Positions 1 to 11,908 of a DNA stretch of 64,000 bases are shown here, piece by piece. Each line of letters opens with the position of its first letter. Position 1 is the first letter of the stretch. Location: NCBI GenBank assembly GCA_020744225.1, contig JAGMWG010000001.1:3658001-3722000 (forward strand), given 5' to 3'. The notes below the pieces were generated by a model, which was not told where the DNA came from, ran no database searches, and saw only the letters and a list, made by a program, of their open reading frames with translations. The stretch is from Paraphoma chrysanthemicola (taxonomy: Eukaryota; Ascomycota; Dothideomycetes; Pleosporales; Phaeosphaeriaceae). A program made the position numbers and the translations under genes.

Positions 1-825
1 AATCCACGATTGCGGGAGATGCTGAGCGAGGGCAGCCTGGCGCGACTCACCGTGACACTTCATCTTACGGTACGCTGAGGAATCTGTGCACACGCCCCAT
101 GACGTCGCCGCGGACGTGCTGCGGTGAAGCAGGGGGTCGACCATGTGTTCATGACGGGGAAAATGAGCGTATATCTTGGTAAGAATGCAGCCATCAGAAC
201 GTACTGTACGGTGCTGGCGCGCCGAGCGGCACTATGGTCAGAGCCACGCGCGGCGGACGGGCTTGCGCTGCTGCTGGATGCCGGCTCGCGGTGTGCATAT
301 GGGATGGGATCATGGTGGAGCTAGGGTCTGCTCGCTACAGCTTAGCTCCGCGGTTGACAGGCCGTGGTTGGCATTCAGTCTTTGTGTAGACGAGGAAGGA
401 CAGCCGCCGATCGTCTCGAGGTTCCGTAGCTGTGCGACATGGATATGATTTGTGACCTCTTTCTCCGCCTGCACCACTCCTTCTTGTCGTTCCTGCTATC
501 GTGAGTACTGCCCGGGATTCTGCTTGCTGCGAGCCTCCACAGACCGTTACGCTGCCACCACTTGCCTTGTGCACTCGCAGGCGCGCCTACCCTCTTTTGC
601 CCTCGCCAACGCTGCGGCGCCGTTACCTTGCGGGGGTCCTCTGCTACTAGATACAAGTCGCCGCCCAGCCTGCTCGCAGCATCTGTGTGCACCATTTCCT
701 GTCGAGCGCTGCTGTCTCTCCCTCTCTGCCCTCTGTCTGACCGCCCTGAGGCTGAACGCGCCTGTCCCTTCCCGTCCCCAATGCGCATCTAGCACGCCGC
801 CGACACTCACTCTCTCGCCGTCGCG
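1..825. other. 5' flank and leader of the histidine kinase gene
   Basis: I recognise no gene here. Open frames on both strands are short or are the mirror of the kinase gene. The last 150 bases before the kinase start are rich in C and T, as is common in leaders of filamentous fungal genes. The left edge may hold the end of another gene, but nothing in it is recognisable. Confidence 0.5.
781..792 (+). promoter_or_regulatory. Three-codon upstream ORF in the kinase leader
   Basis: An ATG followed by two sense codons and TAG lies 33 bases before the kinase ATG. If the transcript begins upstream of it, ribosomes would meet this minimal ORF first, which could lower or condition kinase translation. 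It is read directly from the sequence; any effect is inference. Confidence 0.4.
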
Positions 826-3800
826 ATGACGGCCGAAACGTACTCTGGGCTCGCCGACTTCATCAAGAACCTCGCCCGCCAACATGACCCGGCCCGCGAC
901 CCCTCCTTCAGCGCGCAGATAGCCGCAAATGGCGCAAAGGCGACGCCCATCGCCCTGCCCGGCCCCGAATGTGCCGAGAAGGCCCAGCTCGAGCAGGAGC
1001 TGGCAGCGCTCGCAGCACGCATAGAACTGCTCGAGCACAAGAGCAAGGCGGTCGTCCACCAGGGGACGCTCCCCATGACCCCTGCTGGCGAGCCACATGA
1101 GGATGGCCTCGTCTACACACCCGCAGGCGCCTTCCGCGGCAGCAGTGGCCCTCCAGGACACGCTCGGCGCGGCTCGAACAAGGATCGAGCGCTGTGGGTC
1201 AGCAACTGGCTGGCAGCAAAGGAGGCCAACGGCGACAGTGAAGTTCCGGCCGCTGCGCTCACCGAGCAGCAGCTCTCGTACCTCCGCGACCACCTGAACC
1301 AGCAAGCCGACCAGATCAAGAACCAACGCGAACACATCGACAATCTCTCGGCCGAAGTCAACAAGCAGCTGAACAACCAGAACATGGCATTCGAGCATGG
1401 CATAGAAGACATTGGTGCGCTGAAGCGAGAACTCGGCAAGCACCAGCAGGCCAACCTCGCTTTCCAAAAGGCGCTGCGTGAGATTGGCGCCATCGTCACG
1501 GCGGTCGCTATGGGCGATCTCAGCAAGAAAGTTCTCATTCATGCCAAGGAAATGGACCCTGAAATCACACTCTTCAAGCGCACCATCAATACCATGGTAG
1601 ACCAGCTGCAGGAGTTTGCTAGTCAAGTCACCTTCCTTGCCCGAGAGGTCGGCACCGAGGGCCGACTTGGAGGTCAAGCTAACTTACCGGGAGTCGCTGG
1701 TATCTGGGCTGAATTGACTGACAGTGGTACGTATTTTTAAAGTTCCCATAATCGGCCCGTTTCTAATTCAGGCGCGCGCAGTCAATGTCATGGCCAAGAA
1801 CCTTACCGATCAGGTGCGCGAGATTGCCGTCGTCACCACAGCTGTAGCCCATGGCGATCTGAGCAGGAAGATTGAGCGTCCAGCGAGAGGAGAAATCCTG
1901 CAGCTGCAGCAAACAATCAACACCATGGTAGACCAACTTCAATCCTTTGCAACCGAAGTCACAAAAGTGGCTCGAGATGTTGGCACAGAAGGCAAACTCG
2001 GTGGGCAGGCTGAGATTGCTGGTGTCAAAGGCATGTGGAACGAATTGACCGTCAACGTGAATGCCATGGCGCAGAACCTCACCACCCAAGTGCGAGATAT
2101 TGCCCAAGTTACTACTGCAGTCGCTCAAGGCAATCTTACTCGGAAAGTCGAAGCGGAGTGCAGCGGTGAGATTTTGGAGCTGAAAAACACCATCAATCGC
2201 ATGGTCGACCAATTGCAGCAGTTCGCTCATGAAGTCACCAAAATCGCTCGAGAGGTTGGTTCTGAAGGCCGACTGGGCGGGCAAGCCACCGTCCATGGTG
2301 TTGAGGGTACATGGAAAGATCTCACAGAAAATGTGAACGGTATGGCCATGAACCTGACGACTCAAGTGCGAGAAATCGCAGAGGTCACAACAGCTGTCGC
2401 TCGAGGTGATCTCAGCAGAAAGGTAAAAGCTGAAGTTCAGGGTGAGATCCTGTCTCTAAAGATTACCATCAATACCATGGTCGACCGCCTGAACACATTT
2501 GCCCATGAAGTCAGCAAGGTCGCGCGAGAGGTCGGAACGGATGGAATCCTCGGTGGTCAAGCCCAAGTCAACAACGTAGAGGGCAAATGGAAGGACCTCA
2601 CAAATAACGTCAACACCATGGCACAGAATCTCACTTTGCAAGTGCGAAGTATCTCCGAAGTCACACAGGCTATCGCCAAGGGAGACATGAGCAGAAGAGT
2701 ACACGTGGACGCCGAAGGCGAAATCCGACTACTCAAGGACACAGTCAACGACATGGTCATGAGGCTGGACGAATGGTCGCTGGCTGTGAAGCGCGTCGCA
2801 CGCGATGTCGGAGTTGATGGCAAGATGGGTGGCCAAGCTGACGTGCGAGACATTGACGGAAGGTGGAAGGAGATCACGACCGACGTCAACACCATGGCTC
2901 AGAACTTGACGTCTCAAGTGCGTGCTTTTGGCGACATCACGAACGCGGCCATGGAGGGCAAATTCACACAAATTACTGTTGAAGCGTCCGGTGAGATGGA
3001 TGAGCTGAAGAGGAAGATCAACCAAATGGTGTCCAGCTTGAGAGAGAGTATTCAGAGGAACACGGCAGCAAGAGAAGCAGCAGAGTTGGCCAACAAGACG
3101 AAGTCCGAATTCCTAGCGAACATGTCTCACGAGATCCGAACACCCATGAACGGTATTATTGGAATGACACAACTCACACTCGATACCGATCTCAACCACT
3201 CGCAGCGCGAGATGTTGACCATTGTTCACAACCTGGCAGGCCAGCTATTGACCATCATTGATGACATTCTGGACATTTCCAAGATCGAAGCAAACCGTAT
3301 GGTTATGGAAGAGATTCCGTTCTCGATGCGGGGCACCATCTTCAACGCTTTGAAGTCTTTGGCATCAAGAGCGAACGAAAGGAAGCTGAATCTAGCGTAC
3401 GATGTGTCATACAAAGTGCCGGACTATGTCATTGGCGATTCCTTCAGGTTACGGCAGATTATTCTCAACCTCGTCGGAAATGCTATCAAGTTTACCGAGC
3501 ATGGAGAAGTCAAGGTCGCCATATCGATGGCGCAAGAACAAGAATGCGGCCCCGACCAATACGTCTTCCAGTTTGCTGTTTCGGACACGGGCATAGGCAT
3601 CCGTGGTGACAAGCTCAACTTGATTTTCGATACCTTCCAGCAAGCCGACGGCTCCACGACCAGGAAGTTTGGTGGAACTGGTCTTGGGCTGTCTATCTCG
3701 AAGCGTCTTGTTACGCTCATGGGCGGCCGCATGTGGGTCGAATCTGACTTTGGCAAGGGAAGTGTCTTTTACTTCACTTGCAGAGTGCGTCTCGGTAAAG

Positions 3801-5001
3801 AAGATCTGAGTGCAATTCGGCCCCAGCTCGCCGCGTACAGAGGGCATACTGTGCTCTTTGTCGATCAGAGCCAGACGAACTTTTCCGACCAAATACCCGA
3901 ACACCTCAAGCAGCTCGGTCTCGTGCCCATGATTGTCAACACCGTGGAACAGGTGCCAGGATCAGACAAGCGGGCCGACATGCCATTTGATTGTGTCATT
4001 GTTGACAACGACCGCACCGCTCGGGAGCTAAGAATTGCTGAACGCTTCAAGTACATTCCACTGGTCATGCTCACACCGCGTGTCTCGATCAGTCTTCGGT
4101 CCGCACTGGAGAATGGCATTTCCAGCTACATGACTACGCCCTGCTTGCCGATCGACCTGGGTAACGCTCTCATCCCAGCCCTCGACGGCCGTGCTGCGCC
4201 ACTGGTCTCGGACCACTCCAAGTCGTTCAACATTCTTCTTGCCGAAGACAACGCAGTGAACCAGAAGCTTGCTGTGAGGATTTTGGAGAAATATCACCAC
4301 AGGGTTACTGTGGCGAACAACGGTCTCGAGGCCGTCCAGCACATTCAGAAGAAGCGATTCGACTGCGTGCTCATGGACGTGCAAATGCCCGTCATGGGTG
4401 GTTTCGAAGCAACAGCAAAGATTCGAGAATGGGAAAGCGAGAACGGCATACCGTCCACACCAGTTATCGCGCTCACGGCACACGCTATGGTCGGCGATCG
4501 CGAGAAGTGTCTCGCAGCCCAGATGGACGTACGTATAGTTGCCAGGCTGACCGATGATCATCTCTAACAGAACTAGGACTACCTCTCGAAACCTCTCCGC
4601 CAGAACCAGCTCATTCAAACCATTCTCCGCTGCGCCACGCTTGGCGGCGCCCTATATGACCACGAGAAGCACGCCCCCACGATGCCCGATATCAACGTCG
4701 ACAGCCCAGCTGCCACGCCCAAGAAGCGACCGCAGCTCGATACACGCGGATTCACGGAACGAGGGGCAGCGTCGGCACAAAGCCCGAGTCTTCTCGCCGT
4801 CGACCAGACAGACGAGAATGTGGAGCGGGTACGTTCGTTGTCCTATGCTTTATGAGTTTCCTGGTGCGAGATTTGTGAGTCTGCGTGCCTTCTTGTATCT
4901 GCATATCTCTGCCATTCAACTACCCCTATGGGTTGTCTCCCACAAAGAAGACTTCCGCTGACAACAGCCACCAGTTACTACTGCGAAGTCATTCCAGCTG
5001 A
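826..5001 (+). CDS. nik1: Group III hybrid histidine kinase (Nik1/Os-1 type)
   Basis: Cytosolic osmosensing hybrid kinase that signals through the HPt protein to the HOG MAP-kinase pathway; this family is the target of dicarboximide and phenylpyrrole fungicides. Exons are 826-1726, 1782-4528, 4577-4828 and 4975-5001, giving 1,308 residues, the usual family length. After a coiled-coil N-terminus there are about six HAMP repeats, each with a G-(D/N)-(L/M)-(S/T)-(R/K) core. The HisKA H-box (SHEIRTPMNG) has its phospho-histidine at about residue 750. The HATPase N-box (NLVGNAIKF) is near 862. The receiver domain starts near 1116 with phospho-acceptor Asp about 1166 (LMDVQMP). No membrane helix is seen. 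The last exon is a choice: removing 4829-4974, which has a CTGAC branch site, gives an ending LLLRSHSS that fits my memory of the family. Without that splice the frame stops at 4855, with the same total length. Confidence 0.95.
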
Positions 5002-5664
5002 CTCCCAAACAAACGGGCTCGGCATGAGTGAGAGTCGTGTTGGGCTCGTTTGTGTCACATATCATATTGGGGCCTGAGTGTCGCCAAATCAGCATTGCGT
5101 ATGAGCATAGCGAGTGAAAGAGAGAACATCTGGTTTCAAAGCGGATACCCTTGTGGCAAGCGGGCGATGCAGTAAGAGGTGGTTAGAGTTGCATTGAAGG
5201 AAGAGCGAGGCACCGGGAAGGGTCAGGTGCGGAATTGAGACAGAGGTGTGAGCGCGACACGCATCTCCTGTCCTACTCTATCTTGTTTTTTCTGTTTCCT
5301 AGTACATTCTTTGGTAACAAACTTTTGCATACTCTGGCGTTTGTGTTTGTTGTTGATACTAGTCTGTTGCTCGGCGTGTAAGGGTGCCAGCTTAGGTCGA
5401 TTGGATGGGATTAGGATTTGGGTGAGGAAGTAGATTACTCAATCGTTGATATGATTTTTGTCTGAGAAATGGGTTTTTGGTGAGAAATGGGTTTTTGGTG
5501 ATGTGTTCGTTTTCGTCGTCGCTCACTTTGGTCGCTCCTGCCCGTTTTGGTATGGGTCTTGGCGGCTACTAGTAACATCTGTTGTAACACCAACGGCTCT
5601 TTTTTCACTCTCTTCACTTCAGTCCTACGATACGCGACGCACTCAGCGATACTGACAAAATGAC
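5002..5664. other. Intergenic, kinase 3' end to F-box-like gene
   Basis: No gene seen. It holds the presumed 3' UTR of the kinase, a T-rich stretch near 5278-5360 and an 18-bp tandem duplication (entered separately). Confidence 0.5.
5463..5498. repeat. Two perfect tandem copies of an 18-mer
   Basis: The unit TGAGAAATGGGTTTTTGG occurs at 5463-5480 and again at 5481-5498 without mismatch, about 165 bases before the F-box-like ORF. It could be replication slippage or part of that gene's leader. Confidence 0.9.
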
Positions 5665-6606
5665 ATGGCCCTCAAAACTGCGCACAATGAGCAGTCCTCA
5701 ACTCACGCCATCGCGACACGTGCAGCCGCTTCGGCGAACGATACTACAATCATCACCACGACGACTACAACGACCATAGTTCGATCGAACACTACGACTG
5801 AGATGAGTACAACCACGACGACTACGACTCAGCGATATTGCCAGCCGTTTCGGTTCCTGGACTTACCTGCTGAGCTCTGGGTGCAGGTGTACGGGTACCT
5901 GGTCGTCGTTGGGAAAGTGTTCTACACGCCTGACCTCTATGAAGTGACAGAGAACGCCCGTTTCGACGGATGGAGCAACTACTCCGCACCTTCGCTAAAG
6001 ATTCTGCGCGTCAACAAGCAGATCCACTGAGAAGCGGAAGACCTTTACTTATCAAGCAACCTGTTCGTCTTACCCTGGAATTTTGAAGAAATGGACCCTT
6101 TCAGTAGCAGCAGCAACGTCGGGTTGCTGCCTTGGGTGTGTCTGCGCCCACTATTTTCGAGTGAGGGTCTAGAAGCCATCAAAAACATCAGCGTGTCGTA
6201 TTGCACCAGGTGTGGTGAACGACCACTCACCATGACTGCTTCTAATTGGGCAGAGGTTTCACCGCAAGAAGGTTTCGAGAAGATTCCCGCCGAGGACCGC
6301 CTTCAGTACGCTCATAATACTGCAACTGGAGAGGCTTTCCGTCACATGGACACCAAAAGCGACAAGCTGCCTTGTATCACGTCAAAGCTTCAACATCTCG
6401 AAATCGACTTTACCAACGCTTATTGCCCGGTCGGATGCTGTCGTATGATCGACATCAACGCGGATTTTCTCCCTGGTTTGGAGCCAGCCATACTTCGAGT
6501 CCTTGGTGTCAGGGAGGGAGAGGAAGAACAGCTCAGAGACGGGCTCCTGACATGGCCACTCGAATTCAATCCAAAAGACAATCCATGGGCCAGGTATGCG
6601 AATTGA
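5665..6606 (+). pseudogene. F-box-like protein gene with one in-frame stop
   Basis: From ATG 5665 the frame encodes a Thr-rich low-complexity N-terminus made of ACN codons, then an F-box-like segment (LDLPAELWVQVYGYL, about residues 71-85) and the phrase LRVNKQIH. A TGA follows at 6028-6030. The same frame then continues open to 6606 with protein-like sequence, starting E-A-E-D-L, which is how fungal F-box-like proteins commonly go on after 'NKQIH'. One stop therefore splits an otherwise intact ORF of about 313 codons. F-box proteins are substrate adaptors of SCF ubiquitin ligases. The stop is one C-to-T change away from CGA (Arg). I find no intron of reasonable size that removes it, and the context is not the TGA-CTA readthrough motif. 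Alternatives are a recent pseudogene, a strain polymorphism or a base-call error. Confidence 0.6.
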
Positions 6607-7590
6607 GGCGACTTCAAAAGAAGGAAAGTATGAAAGGAGCATCTTTCTCTATAGGATAGCAAACAGCTGGCTCGAAAATATGTGCACGGGCACTCTTGAA
6701 TACATGTTGGAGATAAACACTGCTTCAGGCGCACCACAGAGATGCTAAATCGATCGAGTTTTTGTTTTATATGCATAATCCACTTCTTTTTGTGCTGTCA
6801 CAGGCGTTCGCGCGCCCTTCGCGTTACGGCCCGCCCTGCTGGAGCTGCAGCTGCAGCTGCAGGCGCTAACTAATATGGTCACGTCTGCATGCATGCATGC
6901 CAGCGCAGTTTGCTTTCTCTCACCGGATATGCACCATCCCATCGTCCTTCTGCCTCTCAGCCCGAGAGACACCTCAGCTGCGGCCAAAATGGCTGCACAT
7001 TGCCCTGAGGACCCCCGTGCGTACATCCAAGGTGATTGGTAGATGACGCCATAGCCTCAAACTCTGCCCGCCGCGGCATCCCTATCGATAATGGCAAGAC
7101 CGGTCCGACGTGTTGCGTCTCAACGCACGCATCGCATCGCCAACGCAGTCGCTGTCGTGAACATGCCGCCTGATGAGCCTTGAGGCAGACGAGTGACTGC
7201 GTCTCGCCATCTTTGAGAGTGGACGACATTGTGCGCCTTTGTCGACCTTGTTGCTCACCACCACACAAGGCTCAAACGCGTCGCGACCAGTACATCGCAA
7301 TTGCCTTTTTTCTCCCACAGGTCCTCCACAGACTGCAGCCTAGCGTCACACAGCGCCTCACCTTTCACTCCTCTCCTTCACCTTTCCACTGCCTTCTAGT
7401 CGCAGCCTACTGCACATAAAAAGGCCTACGCCGTCGGCTAAGGCACGGGCGTCCCCCCACCACCACCTCGCCTTATCGTGTGTTTCAACTTCAGCCTCGC
7501 TCAACTTCGACGCGAGAAGCAGAAGTCGTTCAGTCCCCGAATCACTCCTTTGTCGCCGGGCTGAGCTTTTACCAGCTGAAAGACGCTGCG
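6607..7590. other. Intergenic, F-box-like gene to SNF2 helicase
   Basis: No gene seen. Near 6840-6865 there is a short CAGCTG-type repeat, and near 6887-6900 a CATG alternation. The C-rich stretch after 7300 is probably the promoter and 5' UTR of the helicase. Its frame is open upstream to a GTG at 7480, but the first ATG is 7591. Confidence 0.5.
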
Positions 7591-10500
7591 ATGGCCTCCT
7601 ATGCCGGCCAGTCAGAGGCGGAGATCCGCAACAGCATCGACATGCTCACACAGATTCTGAACGGTTGTTCTCCAAACCATGTTGACGCTGGCTACTATCG
7701 GAGCTTGCTAGACGGAATGCGTGCACAGCTTGCAGGCTTGCAAAATGCCGGAAGCTCCTGGATGGACGCCAACACCCAGCGCTCACCATACATTCTGACA
7801 CCTTCAAACGGCGACACATCCCCAAGCAGCGTCGAATTGCCCGTTCCTCGGTCACGTAAACGCAGTTTGGGGCCGGCAGACGTACCAGAACCAAAGCGAA
7901 TCAGTGCTAACCCGAGCCCGCTGACCCCCGGAACACCAGATTCCTTGTTCGACCCCCCCATCACGGAGCAGCAACAGCAGTGGTCACTTCCAAATCGGTC
8001 AGCTGAGCATTCTCGTAGCAGTGGTGGCCCTTTCGGAGCCAATGCGTATCCCATCTATGATCTGACTATCTCCGACCCGCCTTCGCCCGAGCCATTTCCG
8101 GAGGTTGGTAACGCATTTCGCGACGACGGAGCCCGTCCGGAACCTCGAGATGCGTTCGTTCAGGAGTCCATGGGCGAGCAAGAGCTTGCAGAATTCCTCC
8201 TTGCCCCAACGCCAGCCAATGGCGGCTATGCCTTCCAACAGCACCGTCAGCAAGGATCAGCTCAGCCGCAATCGGTCGCTCCACAACAGCAGCTCGCATT
8301 GCCAGTCGATTTCCCACCTCGGCGTCCCGTCCCGTACCTACCCGGATCTCAGCGCCCCGAATGGCTCGGTGGTGACAGTGATGATGAGGAGTACGGGCAT
8401 TTCCCTTTGAGCGTTACGGAGTCTGAGTCCATCGAGAAGATGCTCGAGTCTATTGGTCAGCACGGCGACGAAAACGAAATCGATGGCAGAGAGCAGACCC
8501 CGCGAAAAATGGAGTCCCAGCTCATGGAGTACCAGAAGATTGGTTTGACTTGGCTCATGAAGAAAGAGAATGGCCCCTCGAAAGGCGGTATCCTCGCTGA
8601 TGAAATGGGCCTGGGGAAGACAGTGCAAGCTCTTGCACTTGTCTGTGCTCGACCTTCGCCAGACGAACTGTGCAAGACGACACTTATCATTGCTCCTGTT
8701 GCGCTTATGCGCCAGTGGGAGAAGGAGATTAGCCATCACGTCCACAGTCGCCACGAGCTCAAAACATATGTCTATTGGGGCAACGGCAAGAGCGCTGACT
8801 TCGAAAAGCTCAAGCGATATGACGTTGTTCTCACCACCTTTGGCATCCTCACGTCGGAATTCAAACAGAAGGAGTCCCGCCGCGAAACAATGCTGTACGA
8901 ACGTGAGATGAACGACCCCAACTTCCGTCGTAGCGGCCGCGACACACTCGCGCTGTTGGGACCTCGGTGCATGTGGTACCGCATCATCATTGATGAAGCT
9001 CATAACATCAAGAACCGCAATGCGATATCATCAAAGGCAGCAGCAGATCTCCAGGCCCGATATCGTCTCTGTCTGACAGGTACCCCAATGATGAATTCAA
9101 TCGATGAGCTCTTTCCCTTGCTACGCTTCTTGAAGGTCGATCGTTACAGCGATTGGACCAGGTTCTCGCAGGATATTGCCAAACCGGCGAAGAATCAGCA
9201 GCCTGAAACCCGCGAGAAGGCAATGCAGCGTGTGCAGATTCTTCTCAAGACCATCATGCTGCGACGTCAAAAGACATCTATTGTGGATGGCAAGCCAATT
9301 CTCAACCTCCCACCGAAGCACACGATGCTTGACAACGTAGAGTTCAGCGATGATGAGCTTGCGGTTTACAAGGCGCTGGAGACCAAATCTCAGATACAAC
9401 TCAACAAGTTCATCAAACAGGGCTCGGTCTCTGCCAACTACGCATGCATTCTCGTCTTGCTGCTACGTTTGCGCCAAGCCTGCTGCCACCCCCACTTGAT
9501 TAAAGACCTCAGTCAACCGGCAACCGAAGGCATTGCGGAAGATGATCTGCTCGAGCGCGCGCGATACTTGGCTGAGGATGTCGTCAAGCGTTTAGAGGCT
9601 TTCGACTCGTTCGAGTGCCCTATCTGTTTTGAAGCAGATCCTAATCCTACGATCATCGTTCCCTGCGGGCACACGGCGTGTGGCGCATGTATTCAGAAGC
9701 TCATCGACCCCGCGCGCCCAGGCAGAGAGGCTGATGAGGCCAACAATCCGCGATGCCCGACGTGTCGCGGTGACCTCAGGGCCAAGCTCATCACCGATTA
9801 CAAGCACTTCTGTAGGGTCCACTGCCCGGAGCGCCTCGATGCGGAGGACCGTGTTGAAGATGAAGAGGATATCGACAGCGACTCTGAAGCTGAGGAGATT
9901 GATGATGATGACGGCGACGACGTTGACGATAAGGGCAACCTCGCCGGGTTCGTGGTCTCCGACGAGGAAGATGGCGCCTTTGAGGCTGAGGACGAGGACC
10001 CTGGCTCAACATCCGGTCGCAGCGTTCGCCCGACACCTAAGAAAGCCAAGAAGAAGGGCAAGGGCAAGGGCAAGGCTCGCGTTGGTCCAAAGAAGACTCT
10101 TGCACAGCTCAAGAAAGAGTCCTTGCGTAACAAGGCAGCAAAGAAGAAGTATCTTCGCCGTCTTGAGAAGACCTACGTTCCTTCAGCCAAGATCGACCAG
10201 ACGATCGAAATTTTACACAAGATCCGTAATAACGATCCGACGGAGAAAACTCTGATCTTTTCGCAGTTCACATCCCTCCTGGATCTAGTTGAAGTTCCTT
10301 TACTCAAGGAGCGCTTCCACTACCAGCGCTATGACGGCAGCATGATTATGGATGACCGTGCGAGCGCTGTCGAAGCCTTTATGGATATGAACTCCAACGT
10401 CAATATCATGCTTGTCTCCCTCAAGGCCGGAAATGCAGGCTTGAACCTCTGGCGGGCCAGCCAAGTCATCATGCTCGATCCGTTCTGGAACCCATTCGTC

Positions 10501-10713
10501 GAAGATCAGGCCGTCGATCGCGCCCACCGCATGCCTCAGAAGCGTGAAGTCTTCGTGCACCGCGTTCTTGTCCCTGAGACAGTAGAAGATCGCATTTGCC
10601 TCCTCCAGGACAACAAGCGCGAGATTATCGGTCAGGCGCTGGATGAACAGGCTTCTAAGAGCTTGACTCGTCTGGACGTGCGTCAGCTTAAGTACCTGTT
10701 TGGTCTGGGCTAA
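7591..10713 (+). CDS. SNF2-family ATPase with inserted RING finger (Uls1/Rad5-like)
   Basis: Single-exon nuclear protein of 1,040 residues, probably a DNA translocase with ubiquitin- or SUMO-directed ligase function in genome maintenance. The Pro/Gln-rich N-terminus (to about residue 290) looks disordered. Helicase motif I (DEMGLGKTVQA) is near residue 335 and the motif II box DEAH near 467. A C3HC4 RING (CPICFE ... CGHTACGACI ... CPTC) at about 675-730 sits between the two helicase lobes, the arrangement of Rad5, Rad16 and Uls1. An acidic Asp/Glu stretch (about 750-806) and a Lys/Gly-rich stretch (about 815-830) follow. Motifs V and VI (AGLNLW, QAVDRAHRMPQ) are near 950-975. No HIRAN domain is evident, which favours Uls1/Rrp-like over Rad5. 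Which family member it is remains open. Confidence 0.93.
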   Translation: MASYAGQSEAEIRNSIDMLTQILNGCSPNHVDAGYYRSLLDGMRAQLAGLQNAGSSWMDANTQRSPYILTPSNGDTSPSSVELPVPRSRKRSLGPADVPEPKRISANPSPLTPGTPDSLFDPPITEQQQQWSLPNRSAEHSRSSGGPFGANAYPIYDLTISDPPSPEPFPEVGNAFRDDGARPEPRDAFVQESMGEQELAEFLLAPTPANGGYAFQQHRQQGSAQPQSVAPQQQLALPVDFPPRRPVPYLPGSQRPEWLGGDSDDEEYGHFPLSVTESESIEKMLESIGQHGDENEIDGREQTPRKMESQLMEYQKIGLTWLMKKENGPSKGGILADEMGLGKTVQALALVCARPSPDELCKTTLIIAPVALMRQWEKEISHHVHSRHELKTYVYWGNGKSADFEKLKRYDVVLTTFGILTSEFKQKESRRETMLYEREMNDPNFRRSGRDTLALLGPRCMWYRIIIDEAHNIKNRNAISSKAAADLQARYRLCLTGTPMMNSIDELFPLLRFLKVDRYSDWTRFSQDIAKPAKNQQPETREKAMQRVQILLKTIMLRRQKTSIVDGKPILNLPPKHTMLDNVEFSDDELAVYKALETKSQIQLNKFIKQGSVSANYACILVLLLRLRQACCHPHLIKDLSQPATEGIAEDDLLERARYLAEDVVKRLEAFDSFECPICFEADPNPTIIVPCGHTACGACIQKLIDPARPGREADEANNPRCPTCRGDLRAKLITDYKHFCRVHCPERLDAEDRVEDEEDIDSDSEAEEIDDDDGDDVDDKGNLAGFVVSDEEDGAFEAEDEDPGSTSGRSVRPTPKKAKKKGKGKGKARVGPKKTLAQLKKESLRNKAAKKKYLRRLEKTYVPSAKIDQTIEILHKIRNNDPTEKTLIFSQFTSLLDLVEVPLLKERFHYQRYDGSMIMDDRASAVEAFMDMNSNVNIMLVSLKAGNAGLNLWRASQVIMLDPFWNPFVEDQAVDRAHRMPQKREVFVHRVLVPETVEDRICLLQDNKREIIGQALDEQASKSLTRLDVRQLKYLFGLG

Positions 10714-11908
10714 GTATGTGCTTTCGCGCCATCGGGCATGCACTTCAATGTGCAGATCCTTTCCTTTCCTTCCTTTTCTCACTTTTTCGCTCTCGCATAC
10801 CCACTCGCAACATCTGATCTCGCATTCTTGATACCCGATCTACATGATCACGGAGGCTTTCCTATGGGTTCGGCGTACATCGGGCATCATATGGCCGGGC
10901 GTTTATGAGTATGATGGACGACCGAGATGAGTATGATGGGTGGTATGGAGTTATGGCGTATCGTAGCATGCGATAGGTAGTGCACTCGTCGCTAAGTAAT
11001 ACATGAACTGATTTTGAACTTGGGATATGGGTTTCGTGAAACATATGCATATCGTGATAAAGTTCTCCGGCGTATTGTTTGGCTTTTGAAATTTGCCATC
11101 TAAGAATAGATGTGAATTGTTCCGATAGTAGGGAAATCATGTTGAATAATCAGCTTCCTAAACTCCCTCTGACGTCCACGTCATTATGAATCACTAGGTT
11201 TCATGAAGATCACTTGCAGAATATACACATTGTCTCATCGGTGCGCATACCCGCGCTCTCAAAAGGGAAAGGACCTGCACGGTCAGTGTTCTAGTATTTG
11301 TTCCGTTTCATTGTTACGATGTTGATGTATCGCTGGAGTTTTGTCGTGCCACGCGAGTAAAGTTTAAAGCATGGATATTATCAGTTTTTGAGAAGTTAGT
11401 CAGGGCAAATGTGCATTCGTAGCAGCGCCTTTCCATGTTTCAAATTCACAAATTAGGCCGTGGTGGGAGGATCGTTTCAAGCCGTGTCGTGGAAATGGGA
11501 AAGCAATGTTGTTGGGGGAGAGGAGAGATTTGTAGACGGCGACATGGAGTTGGAAGTACTATGGGGATGGAGCATTGATTAATTGCTTGTAAGGATGGGA
11601 GATGAGGCATTATTACAGCTTTCGCTTTGATCCACAAGACGAAATCCGAGGGAGCAGCAAGTGAGACTCGTGACTGCCGAACGTTGGTCAGTCGCGATGT
11701 TGTTCGGCGACAAAACCGCGATCAACGATTTTCACTACCAACAATGTGTTTCTCCTGCCTCGCATAATTCAGATATTTCCTACCATGACGGAGCAATCAG
11801 CAACTTAGATACAGATCACTACAAGGCTCTTTAACTAGCATTACTACATTGCTGTATTTCTCGACACCTGAACAGCTATCCCGCCAAACCCGTAAGCCCA
11901 CGACGACA
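10714..11908. other. Intergenic, helicase to 11.9 kb gene
   Basis: No convincing gene on either strand. Composition is mixed and fairly AT-rich (10860-11450), with only short open frames. Confidence 0.5.

Noticed and set aside
547..1677. 376-residue open frame on the minus strand
   Set aside because: It is the exact antisense of the kinase's first exon; codon periodicity and homology belong to the plus strand.
6841..6901. Possible hairpin or regulatory repeat of CAGCTG and CATG
   Set aside because: Short simple repeats only, with no sign of function.
7480..7590. N-terminal extension of the SNF2 helicase
   Set aside because: It begins with GTG, not ATG; the first ATG with a good context is 7591.
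8338..9003. 221-residue minus-strand frame
   Set aside because: It mirrors the helicase's catalytic domain on the other strand and has no domain of its own.
9629..10255. 208-residue plus-strand frame rich in Arg and Ser
   Set aside because: It is an off-frame shadow of the helicase's acidic and basic stretches.
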